In this document: piece after piece, positions 36,640 to 49,249 of the stretch
How the letters are laid out: every line of letters begins with the position of its first letter
How positions within the stretch are numbered: the first letter of the stretch is position 1
Assembly: GCF_016808095.1 (NCBI RefSeq)
Contig: NC_068978.1
Coordinates: 23,304,806-23,368,805, forward strand
Length of the DNA stretch: 64,000 nucleotides
Direction of reading: 5' to 3'
Origin: Vigna angularis
Taxonomy: Eukaryota; Streptophyta; Magnoliopsida; Fabales; Fabaceae
Translations under genes and position numbers: made by a program
Notes under the pieces: generated by a model
Databases searched by the model: none
Told to the model about the DNA's origin: nothing
Seen by the model: the letters and a program-made list of their open reading frames with translations, nothing else

Positions 36640-37580
36640 ACGCTCGTACACGCTGACTGTCGAGCGTTCGGGTGGTAGAGGCTGAATGACATGTGAGGCC
36701 TAACGCGAGGCCGAACGTCAGAACTTTTTGAACGCTAGACATATAAGTTGTCGTTTTGGCCAAGTGGCAAGCGAGGTCGAACGCTGGGAACCGAGTGGAC
36801 GAACGATATTGAATACTTGAACGCTCGTCCACAGACATTGTCGAACGTTCAAGTCCGAGTGCGAGGGCGAATGGTTTTTTGTTTGAACGCTCGTCCACAT
36901 TAAGTGTCGAGCGTTCGAATCCGACTGACGAGGACGAACGGTCCGAGGCGAACGGCTTATTGCTGGAACGCTCGTCCATAAGGATTGTCGGGCGTTCGAA
37001 TCCGAAGGTCGAGGACGAACGGCTGATGGACGGCTTGTTGCTTGAACGCTCGTCCAAAGGCAGTGTAGAGCGTCCGAATTCCAAGGTCGAGGACGCACGG
37101 TCCCCTTATTGAACGCTCGTCCACATTGAGTGTCGAGCGTTCGGATATATAGATGAGGACAAGCGGCTGCTGTTTGAACGCTCGTCCACATCGAGCAGTG
37201 TGGATGCTCGCACACACGAATTGACGAGTGCTTTGCGAACGCTCGCTGAACCAAATGACGAACGCTCTATACCGAACGTTCATTATCAGCGAAGTGACGA
37301 ACGTTATTGAAACGACTGGCCGTATGGTTGAGGCCATGGATGGTCGAACGCTAAAGCCGAGGACGAACGGCTAATTGGTTGAACGCTCGTCCATTGGCAT
37401 TGTCGAGCGTTCAAATACGAAGGTTGAGGACGCACGGTCTTTATTTGAACGCTCGTCCACATTAAGTGTCGAGCGTTCGAATCCGAATGTCGAGGACGAG
37501 CGCAGGAGTGCTTGGACGCTCGTACACACTGATTGGCTTGGATGCTCGTACACCAAGATTGTCGAGCGTTTGAATACGAA
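36640..37580. repeat. Array of ~10 hairpin-forming repeats (GAACGCTCGTCC / CGAGCGTTCGAA)
   Basis: Each unit has TTGAACGCTCGTCCA, a spacer of about 10-15 bp, then GTCGAGCGTTCGAATCCGA and often GAGGACGAACGG. The two halves are complementary (TTGAACGCTCG with CGAGCGTTCxAA), so each unit can fold. Copies lie near 36640, 36819, 36888, 36964, 37043, 37111, 37175, 37378, 37445 and 37541. Overlapping frames on both strands here come from the repeats. Confidence 0.8.
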
Positions 37581-37639
37581 GGACGAACGTCAATGACGTA
37601 CGCGAGGCCGAGCTTTTTGAACGTTCGACATATAAGTTA

Positions 37640-38750
37640 TCGCTTTGGTCAAGTGGCACGCTCGTACAGATTTTGAATGGACGACTGACGTTTAAAATTT
37701 GGGGAATAGAAATTGGGTTGGATGACGTGGAGGCAGAACCGAATGACGCGTGGGTTACGCGAGGGTTGCGGAAGATGTGGAGAATGGGTCTCCCTAGAAT
37801 CCTTTCTGCCCCAAAAAACCCTAGAATCAGCCACATTGCGGAACGGCTGATTCTGATGCTGTTGTTGTCGACGGAGACGGAAGTCGCGATCAAAGATGAT
37901 CGAAGACAATGGAGTCCCCAGGCTTGGGATGAACTGGCGGCTTTGCAGTGGCATTCTGATGGCGACGGCCCTGATGTGGTTGTCGCTTGAGCCGCACCTG
38001 ATGGAGTTTGGACATGACGGAGGTGCCACCGCTGCGATACCGGAGAGGATAAGAGTGCGACAGTGACTCTTGAATCACGATGGTGATGCGTGGTCTGGAC
38101 TGAGCCCGGTTTGGGGTTTTTCTGTTCTCAGTCTCGATTCTGATCTTGGGGTTCTCGATTTCTGATGGCGAGGACAGCGACGCTGTGATTGGAAGGGACG
38201 GCGGCGACATGGAGCTTTGGGTTTAGGGTTCCTGTTCTTCTGCGACTTTTGGTGTAACTGGGAATTTGGAAAATTAGGAATTGTGGTTTTGATCTTCGCA
38301 GTGGTGACGATGAAGGCATGGAGATGGTGATGACGACATAGGTGCATGATTGCTGATGGAAGATGAGTTTGGTGGCCTCCATCACTGTCTTAGGATCATT
38401 GTGATCGTGTTTTGGAGGTGACGGGGATGAATTAATGGTTCCCCTATGACAGTGGTGTCCGGTGGTGTGACGGAGGCTGATGGATGGACCTAATTTGGGG
38501 GCGTTTTCTGCGCTGAGTCTGACCCGCGAAGGGGTGTGATTTCGTTGATGTCAACTGGCATCAATGACTCACGGGGGGAGAAGGAGAGAAACCCGATGGA
38601 GGTGTCATTTGATCTGGTAGTGACAGTGATGTCAATGGCTCGAGGAGGGGAATCTTGGTGGCGGTGCCGCGATTTGATGGAGTAGCTCTATTCGAAGGAG
38701 TGATTCATTGAGGCCGAGGCTCCTCTTGTGGCTTCTTTGGGTTGGCCCTC
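37640..38750 (-). other. GC-richer leader region of the non-autonomous element
   Basis: This lies directly downstream of the primer site, where gag would normally start. Several overlapping minus-strand frames of 85-126 codons exist (for example 38029-37649), rich in Arg, Ser, Pro and His, without a recognisable domain. It could be decayed gag or captured host sequence. I cannot tell which. Confidence 0.4.
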
Positions 38751-38769
38751 GGCCCCACGGTGGGCGCCA
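38751..38769 (-). other. Primer-binding site of the non-autonomous element
   Basis: TGGCGCCCACCGTGGGGCC on the minus strand lies three bases from the 5' LTR. This type of site is typical of many Ty3/gypsy elements, so the helper element is probably gypsy. Confidence 0.8.
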
Positions 38770-39151
38770 AAATGTTTCGGTGTACATTTTCCTGTGTGTC
38801 TCTGTTGCTCCTGGATGTCTGGGATGCTTGCATTTCTTCAACTGTTGTCCTTCGTATTCACCAAAGGAGGGGGAGGTACCTGCAAAGATACTCCGACGTT
38901 CAAGTCAGATATGAGTTATGGAGCTGGAGCTCAGAAGAGAGTAATTGGATACTGCTCTGAAGTATTATTCAGGATCTCTAGAGCATAAAGAGAACGTACC
39001 TGGACTTGGGTCCTGTCACTGTATTTATAAAGAATAAAAATAACCACCTTACCTAAAAGTGTGGTTAGTGGCTTTGACTGATATTTTAACTGTCTAAAAT
39101 ATCTAAGATATTTATGTTATTACATAAATATCCTTACTACATAACATTAAC

Positions 39152-40385
39152 AATAAACTATAATTTTATATATTTTTAAGTAAAACTTTAATAAAAAAAT
39201 GTTATACAAAAAATATAAAATTTAAATTGCACTTATAAATATATAATATTAAAACTTTGAAAATTGTAATCTACTACCTCAACTTGAGTGTTATTATTCA
39301 TTTTATCACTCAGTCGACTCAACAGCACACCTAAATTTGTTTCGAATTTCTTTTAATTTGGTAAAATGTCTTTTATTTACTAAGGAAAAGTGTGTTGAAC
39401 CACCATGCGAGGTAAAAGACAAAGGAAGTTTTGAGCTCTAGAAAATGGTGCTCCATGCTTGACTTGAGGATACATACCAACAATGAAAGGATCTTAAAAG
39501 ATATTGTTGGAAAGGTTCTTATATTTTGAAAATGAGTTTCATTATTTAGACATAAAATAAAGACATAGAGTATCGAACATATGATATAATTGTTTTTGTG
39601 TCTCACTTTTTTACAGACGTATACTGTAAAATATGGATCAAATTCGAATGAACTTCTTTTTATTGAAATTGTTCTCAAAACATCAATTATGTCTTAAAAT
39701 ATTTGGGTTCTTCTGCAATATCCATAAGCATTTAGATTATTCCCTTCTCAATTTATGGTTCAATCGTTTTTGCTTGGTATTATAGTTTCATTTCACAAGT
39801 AATGAACTGACGTCAAACTAAATAGAATCAAATGATTCTAAAAATCAACCGAAGTGAGTACTTTTATCGTTAAAAAATTACAAAAAGATGGAAATATTTG
39901 TTGATATTATTATATATTATTAATTTCAAGATTAAGAGCTAGTTTTATAGGTAGTGGGGTTAAAGTTTATTTCTTTGTATTCATTTATTTATAAATGTAT
40001 ATATGTGTTTAACACACAGGGATTATGTCTTTTTCTTTATTTTAATATGGTATTGAGAGTTAGGCTTACACTTTTTCTCTCACATAATGTAAAAAATTTT
40101 CGGACTCATTGTTCCCCATTATCACCGTTACTAATATCGTCATTTGAATAGGAAACACCATGATTTTAGTCGTGTTTGACAACCACTCTAGAAACAAATA
40201 CCATCGTCAGACTTGTCTCAATATTCTCTTTCTAGATCTGCAACTTTCATAGTGATCAAGTGTCATTGGATTTTTTCACTGATTTATTCCAATTAGTAAT
40301 TATTTTCACTTTCTACAAGTAGTTATTACCTCTTCTATTACTCTTGTGTTATTTGATCCTTTAAGACAACCTATGACCTTTATTG
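39152..40385. other. Intergenic AT-rich stretch, no gene seen
   Basis: No frame with a recognisable domain and no clear repeat. Confidence 0.6.
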
Positions 40386-40519
40386 CACTATAGGGAAAAT
40401 GCGTTTTACCAACAGATAATTATCGACAACCTACAATTTATCGGTAAATGTTAAGCACTAACGAACTTACCAATAGATACGTGTGTTGTATTTTTAGGGA
40501 GGAATTTTCGTTGGTAAGT
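40386..40519 (+). mobile_element. Terminus of a CACTA-type transposon, interrupted
   Basis: CACTATAGGGAAAATGCG followed by TTTACCAACAGATAATTATC and further ACCAA-type subterminal motifs looks like the end of a CACTA element. The sequence stops at the Sirevirus-like LTR starting at 40520. The other end is not found in the window. Confidence 0.55.
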
Positions 40520-42397
40520 TGAATTTACTGAAGTACTTGAATAGTGTTTATAGAAAACGTTTCTCACAAACTTTCTGATATAGCACTTTATCGACCGTAT
40601 GAAATATTTTTTTGAAGGCTTAGATGCTCGATTTGAAATATATAGGCTTGGATAAGATTATCGTGCTATTCAGAATGTTTCTACTATAGTGTTTGTAATA
40701 ACTTCTTTTAAAAATAAAGGATCGTTTAGCTTGGAAGTTCTTATATTTTGAAATATAAAACTCAACTACAAGTTTTCTGATATTGTTTAGTAAAGAGAAG
40801 AGAAATAACACAAGAGATTTTATACTGGTTCGCTCTAACTGAGCAACGTCCAGTCTCCTCCGTAGAGGGTTCCACTATAATCTTCACACTATTACAAATG
40901 AGTATAGTACCACTCCTGGTACTCAGCTACCTCACTGAGATTTCCCCTGAGTATTAGCACCACTCCGGGTACTCAACACCCTACCGATATTTCTTTGAGT
41001 ATTCGCACCACTCCTGGTACTCAACTCCTTGCCTTGATTTCCTTGAGTATTCGCACCACTTCTGGTACTCAATTCCATACCGAGATTTCCTTGAGTATAC
41101 GCACCACTCCTGGTACTCAACTCTCTGTCGCGATTTTCTTGAGTATTCGAACCACTCCTTGTACTAGATTATTGCTCCTAGATTTCTCAACTCAAAAGAG
41201 TTCAATTTTAAGTATTTTAATTCTCTACAAAATTGCAATCAACAATTGCTTACAAGCAATTCAGACTAAATCTCTCTACAAGAGGATTTGATTTCAATAC
41301 AATACAGTCCAAACACTCACAGGTGTTTCTCTAAACTCTATTACAATAGTAAGAAATTAAACGCTTAAGCTTGAGAGTATCTCTTTCTATTTTTCTCTTA
41401 TCTTCTCTTTTCTTCAACTCAGATGTATTCTTTTATTTGAGCTCTTTTCTCTCTTTTTCTCTCTAGGATGGATTTGTTGTTGTAAGCTTTGTGCTCTTTG
41501 GCTATCCTTTATTCTATCCTCTTGATTTTCTTCTTCAGAAATCTTCTATATATAGGCTTCATGAAAATTTGTCCGCGTTTGTAGTTTGTAGCCTTGATGT
41601 TTGTATTTTCTCTTTCTTCTTTTCACAGCAGTCATTGTGTAAGTCAACTTTATCAGAGTAGACGTTTTTTCAGTCCTTTGCTTAACGTAGGTGGTACGAT
41701 CTTTTTAGACTTTGCTTCAAGAGAGGAACATTCCATGATTATCTCTTTTGTCTCTAACGTCCACATTTGATATTTGATCTGTAACACTGTGGATGCGTGT
41801 AGAATAGCTTATTTTCAAAATTAGAGTAAATTGTGCATGCAACAGATATAACTTTTCTTATCACTTTTGTTGTTTTTTAATGTTGAGCATTTAATGTCAT
41901 TTAATACTTGCTCAAAACAATAAAATGCTTTTTGATTTCTTACCGTTAGGTAGCATTTTGTCCCTTTATAGACAGATAGTGTTCAACTTGCTTAGGCTTT
42001 CTTATATGTTTTACCAATTATGTCTTTTAATGTTTAGTTGAAGACATTATCTCGACTTGTTTTTGTTTTCAAGAGAAGCCAAATATCTACTTTAGGTATT
42101 TTAAGCACTAAGGGTTTAGCTCAATTCTCTCTTGGATTCCTTTAGACAAGACATCGTCTAGTTATGCGTCTGGTTGTTCTAGCCTAAGTGTTTTTCTATT
42201 TCCTAGGACCTAAGTGTTTTCCTATGATTTCTATGTTTGGGGTTCAGGTTATAGATTTTGTTTGTTTTGGATTTTGACTCTTTGTTTTGTGTTTTTACCC
42301 TAGGTTGCTTTCTGGTCATTAACTCATTTTAATGTTATTTAGTTAAACTTCAAAACTATGAGATCGTTTGCTCATATAGACGATTTTGTCTTTAACA
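40520..42397 (-). mobile_element. 3' LTR of a Sirevirus-like Ty1/copia element (element D)
   Basis: TGAATTTACTG to CTTTAACA, 1,878 bp, homologous to the LTR at 23411-25390. It is followed by the purine tract AAAAGGGGGAGAT (minus strand, 42398-42412). An array of about six ~48-bp units (GTATTCGCACCACTCCTGGT) lies at 40898-41165. Confidence 0.8.
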
Positions 42398-42412
42398 ATC
42401 TCCCCCTTTTGA
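42398..42412 (-). other. Polypurine tract of element D
   Basis: AAAAGGGGGAGAT abuts the LTR start TGTTAAAGAC on the minus strand, the arrangement usual in Sirevirus-type copia elements. Confidence 0.8.
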
Positions 42413-43424
42413 TGTTTAACAAATACACATTTAAATGATGTATTCATTCTTTTAGTTCAACTTTTAGTTTTAAGTCTTGTGTGTTTTATAGTTTTCTCTC
42501 TTTATATTTTCCATGTTGTTAGTGAAAATAGTTGAAAGAATATTGTATAAACATAAATAAACGAGAAGGAAAAATAAAGCTATAAATAAGCAACAAATAA
42601 ATAAGTAAATAATAAGCACCATAAATAAACAACAATCATAGACAATTTTATTAAAACAAATAGATTATAAGAATGTAAACATGGACTCCTAAAATGAACT
42701 CTAAGAATATGGTGAAACTCTCCCTGATTCTATACTATCCTAACTTCTAGTGTATTTCCCCTGAGTACATGCTGCTAGATGTTGACACGTCTGCTCCTTC
42801 TCTATTCTCCCCCTTATTTGATAAACATAAAAAAGGAGAAAGAAACGAGGAAGTAACCTTATAGCTCAATAGTGATGGAAAAAAGAAGGAAAGGGAAGAC
42901 TTCATCAAACAAATGGGAAGGAAGGGGAAGCAAGTACATCTGACCAGGATGTACCTAAAGGTAAGAGAAAGTGTAAGGGAGTTGAAGAATAGTGAAGGGA
43001 TGGAAAGGGCAATGTTGGGGAGGTGGAGTCAGATAAGAGATGGTGGAGGTACAATGGAAGAACTTCGTGCGAAAGGCAAGTAAGTTCTTCAAATAAGAGT
43101 AGGAGAAGAGGTTGGATTGTCATGTACATCTTGTTCCGGTGAGCGAATGAGATGACAATGACGGTCAGGAGGTTTGGAAGAGGGTTTCATTAGCTTGGAA
43201 TATTGAAGATTCGGAGACTCCAGAGTTGGAGAGGACATGACGATGAGAGAGAAGTTAAGGTTGGAGAGGATAAGTTGAGAAGATGAGAAAAGAAGTGCGT
43301 TTAAATAGAAAAAAGTTAGTCATGGGCGATTGATCAGTCCATTTAATGAAGTTTGTAGAGAGAAGATTCAAAAGAGATTTATATCTCTTTAAATACCGAG
43401 GGAATTTTGAGAAGAGTGTTAGTC
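42413..43424 (-). other. Element D 3' region, non-coding
   Basis: This lies between the end of pol and the 3' LTR, where some Sireviruses carry an extra frame. Only short low-complexity frames are present (for example 43129-42905) and no domain is recognised. It continues at 44439-44781 beyond the CACTA-type insertion. Confidence 0.5.
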
Positions 43425-44438
43425 CACTAGTACAAAAAAGAGCCTTTTAAGTCTTTGAATTTAAGTCTGTTTTCAAAATAATAGACTTAATAAATGTGCG
43501 GTGACACTTTTGTAAATAAAAGTTCATATTTTAAATCTGTTAATCTTATAACAGACTTTAATTTTTATTTTAAATCTGTTAAAATACAAACAGACTTAAT
43601 TTTTGTATCTGTTAAGTTTTTTACCAAACTTAAATTAACATTTTAAATTTTTTCAAATAAAATAGGACTTTAATTTTATGAGTTAAATTTCGAAAAGACT
43701 TAAATCCATCTTTAACCTACTTTTTTCTTTATATCTATCTTTAACTTAATTTTTCTTCACAGAAACATCACACTTCTTTCTCCACCTTCTCCCACCTTGA
43801 GAGATTTGCCTCTGTGTCCAAAGGCACATATGTCATTGCCTCCGCCTTGAAGGTCTTGTCTCCTCTTCTGAGTCGTTGTCACTATCGCCTCTGGTTCCAC
43901 TCCCGTTGCTGCCGGTCCCGCTCTCGTTGCGGTTGTCGCCGCTCCCGTCGCTGCTCCTGTTTTAGATTTTAATTTGTGTTATAGTGATTTTTAGGGTTAA
44001 GAATTTTTAGGGTTTTAGGGTTTCTTGGGAGTGATTACTAATTACTCCAATTTCTCTTCCTCTGTTTCTAGTTTGTATTACCGTATGTAAAGAATGTGAT
44101 TGGATTTATGGGTTCTTAGTGTATTTTTTTTATTGTTAAGATGAATTGAATTGAGAGAATGATTACTTGTATTATATTTCAATTTTATCTTTATTGTGTA
44201 TGGAAATTTATATAAGAAAGATGAATTTTCGGGTGGTTGATTGAGGTGGTAATGAAATATATATTGGATTTGCAATTTTGGATGAAAAATTTAAGTCTGT
44301 TGATTCACAACAAAGTTAAAATTTAAGTCTATTGCTTAATAACAGATTTAAAACTTAAGTCTGCCGAATCTAAGTATGTTCGAAAACAGATTTAAAAAGC
44401 TCAAAATAACAAACTTAAAAGCCTATTTTTTACTAGTG
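43425..44438. mobile_element. Non-autonomous CACTA-type element (1,014 bp) inside element D
   Basis: The left end CACTAGTACAAAAAAGAGCC and right end GGCTATTTTTTACTAGTG-like sequence (complement of CACTAGTAAAAAATAGGC) are inverted repeats of ~30 bp. Subterminal regions carry repeated AAGTCTGTT / AACAGACTT motifs, typical of CACTA transposase-binding regions. The flanking 3 bp are GTC and GTT, so the target duplication has one mismatch. The middle (43770-43970) is C/T-rich and GC-richer, unlike the ends, and may be captured host sequence. Confidence 0.75.
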
Positions 44439-44781
44439 GTTAGCAATGGATAAGAGTGGGAAGCGATGAAATTAGAGATTTTTAAGGTTTCGAGGAAGAG
44501 AGAGAGATTAGGTTTGAGTGGAGAGAAGGGTGGCTTTATTGGCACGCAGAAGATTTGGTAGATATGAGAGAGGGTTTGGGCTAAGGAAATCCTAGAAAAC
44601 TTATACAAATGGGCTCAGTGCTTAGACACATCTAATGCATGAATGCAGTTGTCTTATAGACGATTTATCTTAGACAATGAAACAAAATGATGTCTTTTGG
44701 ACTATGTGTCCTAGACGATTGACTCTCTAGACTCCTATATGAATCCTATATGAACACACATAACATATTTGAATCAAATAT

Positions 44782-47700
44782 TCATTCAACGTTTCTCATA
44801 CCAATAAGGGTTATTAGACAGTTAAGTCTATCTTCAACTAATGGCTTAGTGAAGATGTCAGCAAGTTGATCTTCTGTGTTTACATGTTGTAAGTCCACAG
44901 TACCCTTGTTAACATGATCACATATGAAGTGATGCTTGACTTCAATATGCTTAGCGCGAGAATGCAATGTTGGACTTTTAGACAAACTAATTGTAGCATT
45001 ATTGTCGCGGAAGACAGGAATCGTACCTTGATGATGATTGTAGTCTTCCAGTTGATTCCTGATTCATAATAGTTGAGAGCAACAATGTGCAACCAACACA
45101 TATTCAGCTTCAGAAGTTGATAGTGTGATTGTGTTCGGCTTCTTGCTCAATCATGATACTAGATTTCCTCCACTGAAGTAGCAGCCTCCACTTGTGCTTT
45201 TTTGCTCAACTTTGTCTTCAGCAAAATTAGCATCACAATAACCTTCAAGATTAAATCTCTCACTTCTTTTTGTAGTATATACCAAGATATTTGTTCATAT
45301 TAGATAGCGAAATGTGCGTTTAACAACACTGAGATGGGTTTCTTTGGGGTCTGACTAAAATCTTGCACAAAGATATACGTTGAACATAATGTCAGGTCTA
45401 GACGTTGTAAGATACAAAAGTGAACCTATCATTTGACGATAAAAAATGTTGTCCACTTTTGTTGAGCTTTCATCTAGCCCTAAGCTAGTTGTTGGATGCA
45501 TTGAAGTCTTCATCTCCTTGGCGTAATCCATTTTAAACTTTTTTAGTAGCTCCTTTATATACTATGTTTCATGCATATCAATTGTGTCATCTTCTTGCTT
45601 GATTTGTAGTCCAAGAAAGAATTTTAGCTCGCCCATCATACTCATGTCAAATTCTTCTTGCATCATTTTTGAGAAGTCTTGGCATAACTTGTCATCAATA
45701 GCACCAAAGATAATGTCATCAACATATGTTTGAATGACTATGAAGCTTTGATTGACATTCTTCTTGAAGAGCATGGTGTCTACTTGACCTCTTGTGAAAC
45801 CATTCCTTACAAGGAAGAGAGTTAACCTTTCATATCAAGCTTTGAGAGCTTGTTTTAATCCATATAAGATTTTGTTATGTTTGAAGATGTGTGTGGGATT
45901 AGCTTTGCCCTCAAACCCTGGGGTTGCTTCACGTACACTTCTTCCTAATATCGTCGTTTAAGAATGCACTCTTGACGTCCATTTGATAAAGCTTGATATT
46001 GTTGAACGTTGCAAAAGATAAAAGAGTGTGAATGGCTTCTAACCTTGCTACAGGAGAATATGTTTCTATGTAGTCAATTCCTTCGTGTTGAGAGTAGCCT
46101 TTCGCAACTAGTCTGGCTTTGTTATGATATACCCATTTAGATCTGACCACATGCTTTCCTTTGGGTAACTCAATGAGTTCCCATAGTTTGTTTTTCTTGA
46201 ATTGATTAAGTTCTTCTTTCATAGCTTCAGTACAAGAGTTGTCTTCAAGAGCCTGATTGACGTTCGAAGGCTCAATCTAAGAGATGAGAGCAGTGATTGG
46301 TGGATTGCGATACAATCTTGTTCTCACACGTTCGTTGAGAATTTCGATAATTTTCTCTAAGGGATGATCCTTAGTGATAATACGATGTATGATTTTTGGT
46401 TCCCTTCTTTCTTGACTAATATCGTTGAATGTCTCTTCAAGTTGATTCTCAACTTCATGGTTATGATCTTCTTATGCATTTTCTTCCTTGGATATGCAAT
46501 CATCTACCCGCAATTTATGGAAGGAGTCTTCTAGCTCTGACTTACTTTTGTTAGGCTCATGGTTAAATTTCACATGAATGACTTCTTCAACCTTCAAGGT
46601 TTTAGAGTTATACAACATAAACATCTTGAAGATTTTGAGTAAGCAAGCATGATTGCTTCATCACTACGAGAATCAAATTTACCTAAACTATCTTTGGTAT
46701 TAAGAATAAACCATTGACAACCAAATGGATGGAAATGAGAAATATTTGGCCTTTTGTCATTCTATAGCTCATAGGGTGTTTTATTGAGGATTGGCTTGAT
46801 GTCAACTCTGTTTTGAATATAGCAGGTAATGTTAATTGCTTCTGTCCAAAAGTATTTAGGAGTATTGAAAGCATTCAACATAATTTTAGCCATTTCTTGC
46901 AAAGATATATTTTTCCTCTCAACATCTTCATTTTGTTCTAGAGTTCTTGGAGTTGAGAAATTACGCTTGATGCCTGAGTTTTCACACAAGTTTTCCAAAA
47001 GATGATTTTCAAATTCGCCTCCATGATCATTTCGGATAAACATGATTTTCAAATCTTTTTCAGCCTCTATCCTTTTACAGATTTTGCAAAAGACATCAAA
47101 AGCCTCATCCTTATTATTTAAAAATAAAATCCAAGTCCACCTATAAAAATCATCTACAACTACTAATCCATAGTGTTTACCACTCATAGATTCACTTCTT
47201 GTAGGTCTAAACAAATCTATATCAAGCAGCTTCAGATGTCGTTTGGTCGAAACCATATTTTTACTTTTGAAGCATTCTTTGACCTGTTTGCCCTTCATGC
47301 AAGCACTACAAAAGACCGTATCGTTGAATGATACATCTGACAATCCTCGTACGAGGTCATGGCGTTGCAACTTAGAGATTAATCTCATGCTTGCGTGTTC
47401 ACAATTATTATGCCACGTTATTGCCTTGTCCTTCATAGAGACTAAACATGAGACACTTTGAGACTACAATTCATCCAAATTTATTTTGTACACGTTACCT
47501 TTCCTATTAGCAGTAAATACTAAAGAATTATTACTATCTAATACTCTACATTGGCCTTTTTTAAAAATAACATTATATCCGCTATCATACAATTGACTTA
47601 TGCTAAGAAGATTATGTTTAAGGTCATCGACTAACAAGACGTTATCAATGGAAGGGGAAAGGTTTGTACCTATCTTTCCAATTCCTATGATTTTTCCTTT

Positions 47701-47935
47701 TTGGTTTTCTACAAATGTGACCAAACCTCCTTTCGTGTCCCTCAGGTTTAGGAACATACATTTTTCTCCCGTCATGTGACGTGAGCAACCATTGTCCAGG
47801 TACCAGAACAAGGCTTTCTTTTCGGTCATCAGACACATACAAGAGGAATAATTTGACTCTTAGGTACCCATAACTAGCTGGGTCCTGACTTGTTAAACAT
47901 ATGCATTTTCTTATTTTCAAAAGATAATGCATCAC
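44782..47935 (-). pseudogene. Degraded Sirevirus-like copia pol (element D)
   Basis: On the minus strand the order is protease, integrase, reverse transcriptase and RNase H, broken into separate frames. Protease is at 47838-47464: WYLDNGCSRHMTG, with Asn replacing the Ser after the catalytic Asp. Integrase is at 47436-46762, with a zinc-finger remnant, FSACMKGKQ and the DHGGEFEN catalytic segment; its ATG-start and one His look altered. Reverse transcriptase is in pieces at 46222-45929 ([20 protein letters not shown]) and 45774-45562 (YVDDIIFG). RNase H tail is at 44985-44782 (RAKHIEVKHHF and QLADIFTKPL). The region 46223-46761 is a decayed linker. Multiple stops and frameshifts make it inactive. 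Gag and the 5' LTR are not found. Confidence 0.9.
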
Positions 47936-48900
47936 TACCTATTGATGGAAGAAAGATTTGGCTGATTCAGGTGGAGGAACAAATCAACCGAACTCTCCTC
48001 TGATTCGGACAATAGCAGCACGCAACCATGGAGAATTTTCTTGGACAACGTAGTGGAATGGATTGAAAAATGATGGATGATTTGATGATGAAGATATGTT
48101 TGAGATAGAGGAAGATTGAATAGCATAGTGGTTTAGTGATGATAAACTGATGAAGCGGTGATGGACAAAAATGGAATGAAGGTAGAGATTTGGGTGCTAA
48201 AATGTGATGCGGATGGGTGGAGAAATGCTAGGAATGGAAGCCTAACTAGGGAGAGAGGCTAGAGGAAACTCTCAAGCTCTCTCTCGGTGACCTTCAACAA
48301 GAAGAAAGTTTTGGACAGAATCAGCAGAAAATAATTCTTCATTCAAATCAAAGGTGCTCATACAATCATAGAAGGAAGTTATTTAAAGGAAAACCAAGCC
48401 ACGACTAAAGCTTTGGATGCATTGAATAAATGTCAGCAATGCAAGGGAGAAGAAACGTGAGTAGTTGGTGCATCTTCAGACGCTGAGTGCAAAACCCCTC
48501 CGTTGGGTGCCAGGTGTTCCAAAGCAGCTTGCTGGATAGTTGGACAGTGCCTTTATACATCCAAGTGAAGATTTGGCTTGCTTCTCCATTCTTGATGTTT
48601 CCTTTCTTCTTGATTTAATCAAGCTTCTTGGCTAGTTGATCCATGATTTCCTAGCCTACAAAACAACGTACAAACATATTAAAAATAATCCTTCTAAGAC
48701 TTAGAGAAAGAAAATCAAGAAAGAGCCTTTAAAAGTCCTTCTTCACTTCCCTTTCTTAGCCTTAGCTTTAGTTGGTACTCCTTTGAACGAAATTTCCTAA
48801 ATGGGTCCTCAAATCAGGAAGATATAAAATAGCACAACTTTGGTTTATCACTTTCCTCCTCGATTAAAAATATATCTACAATAAGCATCAAATATATATA
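47936..48900. repeat. LTR-like sequence of repeat family B, adjoining element D
   Basis: From ~48560 to 48880 it matches 6960-7165 plus 9940-10030 (see 6781-7169). The join between element D and this sequence is somewhere near 48170. No gene is seen. Confidence 0.5.
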
Positions 48901-49249
48901 TCCAATTAGTATCAATCCAAGAAAGAACCTTTTTATGGAAGTAACTTTAAAATAAGGACTTTCTATATTTTGTTTTATAATTTTAAAGAAATTTGAAAGT
49001 CCTAATTCAAAAGTCACTTTTCTTTTGTTTTGAGTTTCTTGTATCCTTAAGGATAACAATAACTCAAGATTTAAATTGCCATATTTTGAAGATGGTAGTA
49101 TAATGAAAATTGACATGGCAATTGATTTGAAAGATAAGTTAATATTCGAAGACTGCACAATGATTGGAAAAGAAGTAAAGAATGGGAAACCTTCCCTTTT
49201 AGGTTACATGGTTATGGTAAGAGTAAGAGTTGCCTTTAGTAGCAATTGT
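48901..49249. other. Non-coding, part of degraded gypsy sequence
   Basis: It lies downstream of the gag fragment on the minus strand. No domain can be read. Confidence 0.4.

Larger units (their letters stand above)
34624..39146 (-). mobile_element. Non-autonomous LTR retrotransposon (4,523 bp) with repeat-filled interior
   Basis: Two 374-bp LTRs (34624-34997, 38773-39146) run TGTTTCGG to CATAACA and differ at one seen position (CTGGAAGTC against CTGGATGTC). The target duplication TTAAC is perfect at 34619-34623 and 39147-39151. A minus-strand primer site (38751-38769) and purine tract (34998-35010) set the orientation. The 3.8-kb interior has no gag, protease, integrase or polymerase motif. 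It therefore depends on proteins from another element and fits the large retrotransposon derivative (LARD) type. The near-identical LTRs mean it moved recently. Confidence 0.9.

Noticed and set aside
42905..43129. Possible envelope-like frame of the Sirevirus-like element
   Set aside because: Only 74 residues, low complexity, with no membrane or coiled-coil layout of known env-like frames.
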